64,000 bases of DNA from Lyophyllum atratum (taxonomy: Eukaryota; Basidiomycota; Agaricomycetes; Agaricales; Lyophyllaceae): assembly GCA_014905825.1 (NCBI GenBank), contig JACGCN010000011.1, positions 1,054,001-1,118,000 of the forward strand, written 5' to 3'. The translations under genes were made by a program, and so were the position numbers. Below the pieces are notes generated by a model. That model worked only from the letters and a program-made list of their open reading frames with translations. It was not told the origin of the DNA and searched no databases. Within the stretch, counting starts at the first letter, position 1. The number at the start of each line of letters is the position of its first letter. Positions 58,531-64,000 of the stretch are shown here, piece after piece.

Positions 58531-61129
58531 TTACAGCGACCCCACCGGGTGAATAGAGTGCGGGGTGCAAGGGGCACGCCTGAACACGTCGAAGAAATAC
58601 CAACAGTAGTAGGTGGCAACTTCACGCTCTTGCGCGGTGAAAGTTGCCTCGTCCGGGTTGTCGATCATCACGGGGAGTCGACCAACTGCGGGCCTTGGAG
58701 GCCAGGTGGCGAGGAGAGTATGCAAGTTCTTTATGAAACGTTGCCTCGTTCTCCATTCACTGGCTGCGAGCCCCATGTCGTGCTCCGGCGCCGATCCTAT
58801 TAGGTATGAACCCCCGGGAACTCCACCCTCCAAGTCGAAGAACACGTCGCGAACCAAGCAGTCGCGCTCGGTAGGGAAGGTAGAGGTTTGCCAGTCAGCC
58901 GACATGACCTCCCGTTCTAGGGCCAGCACCTCGAGACGGAAGTTGTGTTCAAACAGATCCCAGAGGACGCTGTTCACCACAGCTGGTGTCAAGTCGTCGC
59001 CGGTGGAGGAGTAGGTACGACCGCGCCAAGTGACCGTCGAAGGCATTCCTCGGAGCTGTAAACCTGCCTCTTGAAAGAATTGGGCGGCTCGTTCTCGGCG
59101 ACGGCCTGCTCGGTGGGTGCTGGACTGTGTGGTCGCGTCAGGAAGATGCTCCCCCAATAAGTTGCGCCAGTCCTGTGGGGAGGCACGCTTCTCTGTGTGG
59201 AACCCATTCTGACCCTCTCGCCAAAGGATTGGGCCTCGACGGGCTAGGTACGTGACGGTATACTTCGTGCGTAGAGCAGCACTCGACGCGATCATGCCGG
59301 GATCGGGCAAAGCATACCCAAGTGCCATCCTGTCATAGCGCGGCCGATTGGTGTCGCTGCGATTAGCCGCCTGCGATACCCTCCATGCTTTCGCGATAGG
59401 ACTGATGTGTGCGAGCCCCTGGGACCACCCGATGATCGGACGAGGCATCCACTCCCATGCAACTTCCAAAAACTTGTCCCTCTCCTCTTTCACGTTGCCA
59501 GGTGTTGGGGTTCGTCCACCGTGGGCCTGAGCGTATGGACCGGCGATGTGGCCTCGACCACGATATCCAGCTCCTCGCCCTCTTCGCCCATCCCTGCCAC
59601 CCTGATACTCTCGACTTCCGCTCCCTAGAAGAATAATCAATGTTGGTAGGATATAACACTACTGATGGCGACATACCTGTGAGCGACGACGCCTGGCTGG
59701 GTGCTGGCAAAGCCATAGGCCCCGGACCGGTGGAGTTGGAAGCGGTGGGTACTTCGAAAGAACCCAGGCGGAGCTTGATATAAGACGGCGAGACAGCATC
59801 TGGCATATCTACGAAAACCGTCAATAACTTAACCCTAAAGAAAGACAGAATGACACCTACAAGCACCGGACACCTTCAAAGGACCGGTTAAAGTCCCGAG
59901 GTGACTTGTTGTGCCTGCTAGACTTGTCACATGGCCGGCATTTCCAGCTGCCTGGCCCATGATGTACTGACATCCTAGACGCTGCATCATCTGCTGCCGG
60001 GCAACACCTGGTCCAATGCGTCCAAGGACAGGGAAGGGGTTGGGTTGATAGGGTTCCGTCACGACGTCGCGGGATGTGCAAGGATAGTCCACGTTCCTGA
60101 TGGACATGTCCTCGTCGAGCGTATTCGACGCCCGAAGGAAATAGACCGGGAGACCCATGGTGAACATCTTCTGCACAACTTCAGGTTGCTCAGTGACGAC
60201 ACCCATGAGATGATGCGCGACGGGCACGGCGCGACACGCTTCCTCCGTCCAAGTAAGCCGGGGCCAATAGATTCGTGCCATGTCGAGACTGGCCAAGAGG
60301 TCGAGGGCTAACCCCTCGAATTCGGCGACATATTCGATAGTGTCTCTCCTGGTCATGGGACAGACATTGATGCGTGCGAATGCATGGCACGTCGCTGTCC
60401 GAAGCGCTGCCATCCGTAGGTCTGAATGCGTGAGGAGATACTCATGTGTTTCGGTTTGCAAATGAGACATCCAGTTAGCGAGGGGAGTGATTTTTTCGGG
60501 ACGTAGATGACCAAGATCGATACCCGTATCATCCACAGGTACGAAGTCCTCAAGCGCGGGAGTCCACCAAAGAACACTAAGAGGATCGTTGGGATCCTTC
60601 GGTCTCCTCGGAATGCACGCCATCCATTCCCAACCCTCACAACAAATTTGGGGCCAGTTTGATCTATCGTGATATCCGAACCGACCATCTGCCTTCCTCG
60701 AGATCACCGCCACATCTCTCAAGACTCGCGGTACCCATTCGACATTTGGGCTCGTAAGGGCCCATCGCGATGGGTTCTCAGGGTCCACCCGTTCACCGTG
60801 GTCCGCAATCGCTAGTGCATCGAAAGGGCCAAGTGCGCGCCTTGGTTTCGTGTAGTCCTCGTAGTCCGCTTCATACTCGATGCTGGGATAAAGAGTCAGT
60901 CAAGTGACTGGAAATCAATAGACGGTACATACATCTTCTTGGGGTCAGCGTGACGAGACCAGGCTTGATAGTTCGGTCTTTTAGCAAGGAAGTCGCGCAG
61001 GTATTCGCTTGCTAAAACAGAAAGACGTCAATGTTGAGACTACATGGCCATAATCTAGTAGCACTGACGTGGGATACGCATAGTAACAAAACGTGTCGAG
61101 GTGATGAGGCGAGAGCGGTCCTGGCCTGC
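58531..61129 (-). CDS. Large uncharacterised basidiomycete protein, 5' end unresolved
   Basis: Exons 61129-61079, 61011-60933, 60882-59861, 59808-59677 and 59624-58531 with consistent phases; at least 790 residues. The first exon shown begins after a CAG acceptor (AGQDRSRLITSTRFVTMRIP), so a further 5' exon, perhaps near 61190-61300, must carry the start. Segments: SEYLRDFLAKRPNYQAW, VDPENPSRWALTSPNVEWV, ICCEGWEWMACIPRRP, TRRDTIEYVAEFEGLALDLL, an Arg/Gly-rich linker (GGRDGRRGRGAGYRGRGH) and a C-terminus with ATYYCWYFFDVFRRAPC. No domain recognised; RG-rich linker hints at RNA binding. Confidence 0.65.
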
Positions 61130-61296
61130 CTGGGAAGGCGTAAACGTTATGAGGAGACACGAGACGGCCGATAACATGAGAGACGTACCGACGAAGAAAA
61201 AGGATGCACAAGAAGGCCGCAGTAAACCTGACATGTGGAGTAAGCCTCGCCACTGGCAGACACGACAGACACGCTGCGAGGACAACAGTCACAGGA

Positions 61297-63463
61297 GACA
61301 CGAAGTCTTACTGCAGTGAAGGGCAGGGACACGAAGTCGTTCTGCATGTAGAGAGCAGGGACACGAAGTCGTACTGCAAGGTAGGACGAGGCGAGGACTC
61401 GGAGTCGTTTCGCCTCGAAAGAAGACGGGGCTTACCTTTGATTACTTTTTGCTGAGAGAGGGCGCTGTAGAGACCCAGATAAGTATGTTGTTCTTAAATG
61501 TAAGACAAGACATACCTTTGCCCGTTTGGATGGGCGGTGAGCGATGTGGAAGCAACGGTATACGGAAGCCAACGTACGCGCAAAGGCCAGGTTTCGGACT
61601 TCAAACTTTCAAACAAAAAATCTGTCACGAGAACGGCTCGGGCTCCTCGGGCGTTTGCCATTATTTGGTGATCATGTGCCATTATCGCCTGGATCTTTTA
61701 TCAAGTCCCCATCACCTCTATCATCTATGGCTCATCGCTCCTCGCACTGACCCCTATAGCGTCACTAGGAGTACATCGTAGTAGTTTTGTAGTAGTTTCT
61801 CTATCCTAAGCCAGGTTCGACTTCGAGTCCCCTGCACTGCAGACACGACTTCGCGTCGCTCTGCCAAATTTCCATGGGCTGTGACTTCGAGTCTCGCCTC
61901 TCTTCAACTGGAACCAAAACGCTTGACTCAAGTACATCCTGGCACTCTATCTATGATTTTTTGCTGAACTTCCATCTGCCAGGCCCCTTCGCCATCGAAA
62001 CCATCAGGATCACCCATGCGCCGAGCCCCAAACTCCTCAATCAGTCTAACTTCAATTAAACGGAGCAGTACCACATCGACCACTACATCTACTACTCCCT
62101 CGTCACCATCGACTATCGTGTGTAAGCTATACCATTCCCTTTCTTTTCCTCCTCTGACTTTCTTTCGTGTAGCGGCCCGCCTCGTTAATTTTTAGCCAGA
62201 CCCCTACCTCTCCAGGCTATCCTACTCCTCATCACTATCGACTGTCAGGTGTAAGCTATACCATTCCCGTTCTTTACCTTCTCTGACCGTCCATTGCCAG
62301 CAGTACTATTAATTTCGCCCAGCACCCCACAGTCCCAACCGACACGGGTATGCTTTCGCCCTACGCTCCATCGCTATCGACACTGGCCATGACACCATGA
62401 CCAGTGAAGAACCGGTCATTTGGGACTCAACAGTACGTATACGTAACCTGTATTGCACATTTGGTCCAGTGGTTAAAGTCCGTGCTTTCTAGATTGTTGA
62501 CGTTGAGACTTGAGTGTCTTATGGTTGGGTACCATCCTCTGCAGCCTGGCAAGGATAGACATATCTTGTAAGTCTTCCCTTCTTGAGGTTGTGGGACGCG
62601 CCCACGGTGACTCGAGCCCGGGACTCCATTGGTGTTGACCACGGCCTATCATTACAATCCGTCCTGACGCCCTCCCACTTTCTAGGTCCATATCGTTTAT
62701 ATCTCCACCTGCTGTCGACACTGGTGATGACTTGTCCTCCATGAATATCCTTCCACCCTCCCCAACAGCATCTACACGTTCATCCATTCATTCGGTCGAC
62801 TTCAATAACTCTACGATTCATCAGTCTTCCCTCCTCAGCCAGGTCCAGGCGCGTCGGTGACATATATATACTCGGTTCCAATGCCCTTGTGTAACGGATA
62901 GTACAAACGTAAGTCCCAGTGCTCCTCGCTGCTCGTACGGACCCCAGTGTCGCTCACATGCTTTCTTTTCCTAAATAGTACATCGTAGTAGTTCCCATCA
63001 TAGTAGTTTCTCACTTCTTCTAAGCCAGGTTCGACTACGAGTCCCCTGCACTGCAGCCACGACTTCGCGTCGCTCTGCCATATTATCAGGGGCCGTGACT
63101 TTGAGTCTCGCCCGTCAAAACTCCTCCGACTAATGATTCCAACCGGAACAAGGTGCGGTGGCTCGAGTATGAGTCCAAAATCTACAATAGTAAGTTTAAC
63201 TCTGCGATGGTGAATCATACGAATACTAATCATGTCTATAGATCTCGCCAAGCACGTCAGGTCCACAACTCGAGCATGAGTCTAAGGTCTACAATAGTAA
63301 GTTCAAGTCTACGGCGGTCAACCATCTACAAATATTCATCATGTCTCTAGATCTCGCCAACCATGTCCCATGGCAATCGAGTATGAGTCTAAAGTCTACA
63401 ATAGTAAATCCAAGCTAATCACGTCAATAGATCTCGCCAACCACGTCAGGTCAAAACGTCGGC
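61297..63463. repeat. Mosaic of short direct repeats with recurrent GACTTCG-GTC motif
   Basis: Components: three 31-bp units with GACACGAAGTC at 61297, 61328 and 61359; a 130-bp block at 61771-61898 repeated at 62978-63112 (GTACATCGTAGTAG ... GTCTCGCC); a 67-bp block at 62091-62157 repeated at 62221-62287 (ATCGACT ... GTAAGCTATACCATTCC); three units of about 75-105 bp at 63163, 63270 and 63377 (GAGTATGAGTC...TAGATCTCGCCAA). The imperfect palindrome CGACTTCGMGTC or its complement recurs about a dozen times. No coding sequence recognised. Confidence 0.8.
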
Positions 63464-63699
63464 TTGAGTGCAAGTCCCTGAGCTTTTCAATTGATCGAGC
63501 TACGCCACCTTGGCGTGGGACGTCAGAATAGCTGCTCCTTCCAGCGCTGCGGAAGCTCATCATACAAGTGGGACAATCTCAGGTATCCACAGCAGTTAAA
63601 TGGTAGGTGACATCTCCCTCTGCAGCATAAGATAGACTTACCCGCCCTGCGTGTAGCAAAGTCGTGCGCTCCTAAGGATCCAAGGGTGTTGTCCCTGAA

Positions 63700-63788
63700 C
63701 AACGTCCCTGGCGCTTAAGTTCCCCGTCGTCTGCGGCGCATTTAACGACGTTCCTGGCGCTCAAGTTCCCCGTCGTCTGCGTCGCGTT
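63700..63788. repeat. Two tandem GC-rich units of about 46 bp
   Basis: TTCCTGGCGCTCAAGTTCCC-type units at 63700-63741 and 63746-63788, ending CCGTCGTCTGCG; sits just upstream of the gene start at 63868. Confidence 0.8.
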
Positions 63789-63867
63789 CATAAATAATAC
63801 CAAACGGACAGGTAAGCGAATTACCGTGAATTTGCTTTCTCACCATAACCACATCCTTACAGCTACA

Positions 63868-64000
63868 ATGCCACCACGCAGAACGACGAAGACCAACAAA
63901 GTTGCCAACGACAACCCGCCCCCAAGGCCGAAGACACGCAGGTATGTGAAATGTCTCTGTATAATGTGGCACGACTTCGCGTCCCCACCTGGCTTGACTT
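63868..64000 (+). CDS. First exon of a gene leaving the window
   Basis: ATG at 63868 preceded by CTACA, coding MPPRRTTKTNKVANDNPPPR and on to 63941, where a GTATGT donor follows. The peptide is basic and Pro-rich. Function cannot be told from 25 residues; such starts are seen in unnamed basidiomycete and transposon proteins. Confidence 0.5.
   Translation, partial: MPPRRTTKTNKVANDNPPPRPKTRRYVKCLCIMWHDFASPPGLT

Noticed and set aside
62459..62610. Functional tRNA gene
   Set aside because: A- and B-box-like words are about 150 bp apart and no acceptor stem pairs with them.

Overview
The window is nuclear DNA of a basidiomycete fungus, most likely an Agaricomycete of the polypore/wood-decay type. 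Nearly every gene is cut by 47-67 nt GT-AG introns, genes are closely spaced on both strands, and the gene families are typical of that group: fungal NLR proteins, a KDZ transposase, a heme-thiolate peroxygenase relic, an NRPS-like adenylating enzyme and a fungal nucleotide-sugar carrier. I rebuilt gene models by hand from splice consensus and reading-frame continuity. For the complete multi-exon models given here, the summed exon lengths are divisible by three.

Region by region. 1-2.9 kb: NB-ARC/TPR NLR running off the left edge. 2.9-5.5 kb: eroded or unassigned DNA. 5.5-8.2 kb: two uncharacterised genes. 8.8-15.1 kb: housekeeping block with an RSC7-type chromatin-remodelling subunit, a membrane protein next to a perfect 183-bp tandem duplication, the 25-residue ribosomal protein eL41 and a divergent nuclear-type protein. 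16.0-22.4 kb: second conserved block on the plus strand with farnesyl diphosphate synthase, a NIMA-related kinase and a GDP-fucose-like transporter. 23.9-29.9 kb: coiled-coil protein, minisatellite, seven-exon alpha/beta hydrolase and an unknown protein.

30.6-33.3 kb: a heme-thiolate peroxidase/peroxygenase gene interrupted inside an exon by a 1.45-kb element with terminal inverted repeats. 34.8-40.2 kb: an NRPS-like stand-alone adenylation protein and a condensation-type acyltransferase in tandem on the minus strand, a possible small specialised-metabolism pair. 41.2-46.3 kb: complete Ty1/copia element with 280-bp LTRs differing at one position, 5-bp target duplications and one in-frame stop in pol. 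46.7-51.5 kb: NACHT NLR broken by a one-base frameshift. 52.3-53.5 kb: 5'-truncated LINE with poly(A) and an 11-12 bp target duplication. 53.7-58.1 kb: KDZ transposase gene with all seven exons open, next to a dense CAATTG-palindrome array. 58.5-61.1 kb: large uncharacterised protein. 61.3-64 kb: mosaic of short direct repeats ending in the first exon of a gene that leaves the window.

The two conserved blocks (8.8-22.4 kb) look like stable core genome. Everything right of about 23 kb is increasingly repeat-rich, and from 41 kb on at least four transposon classes alternate with fast-evolving families such as NLRs. No completely new system could be proven. The best candidates for follow-up are the interrupted peroxygenase, the A-domain/acyltransferase pair, the KDZ element with its palindrome array, and the right-edge repeat mosaic.
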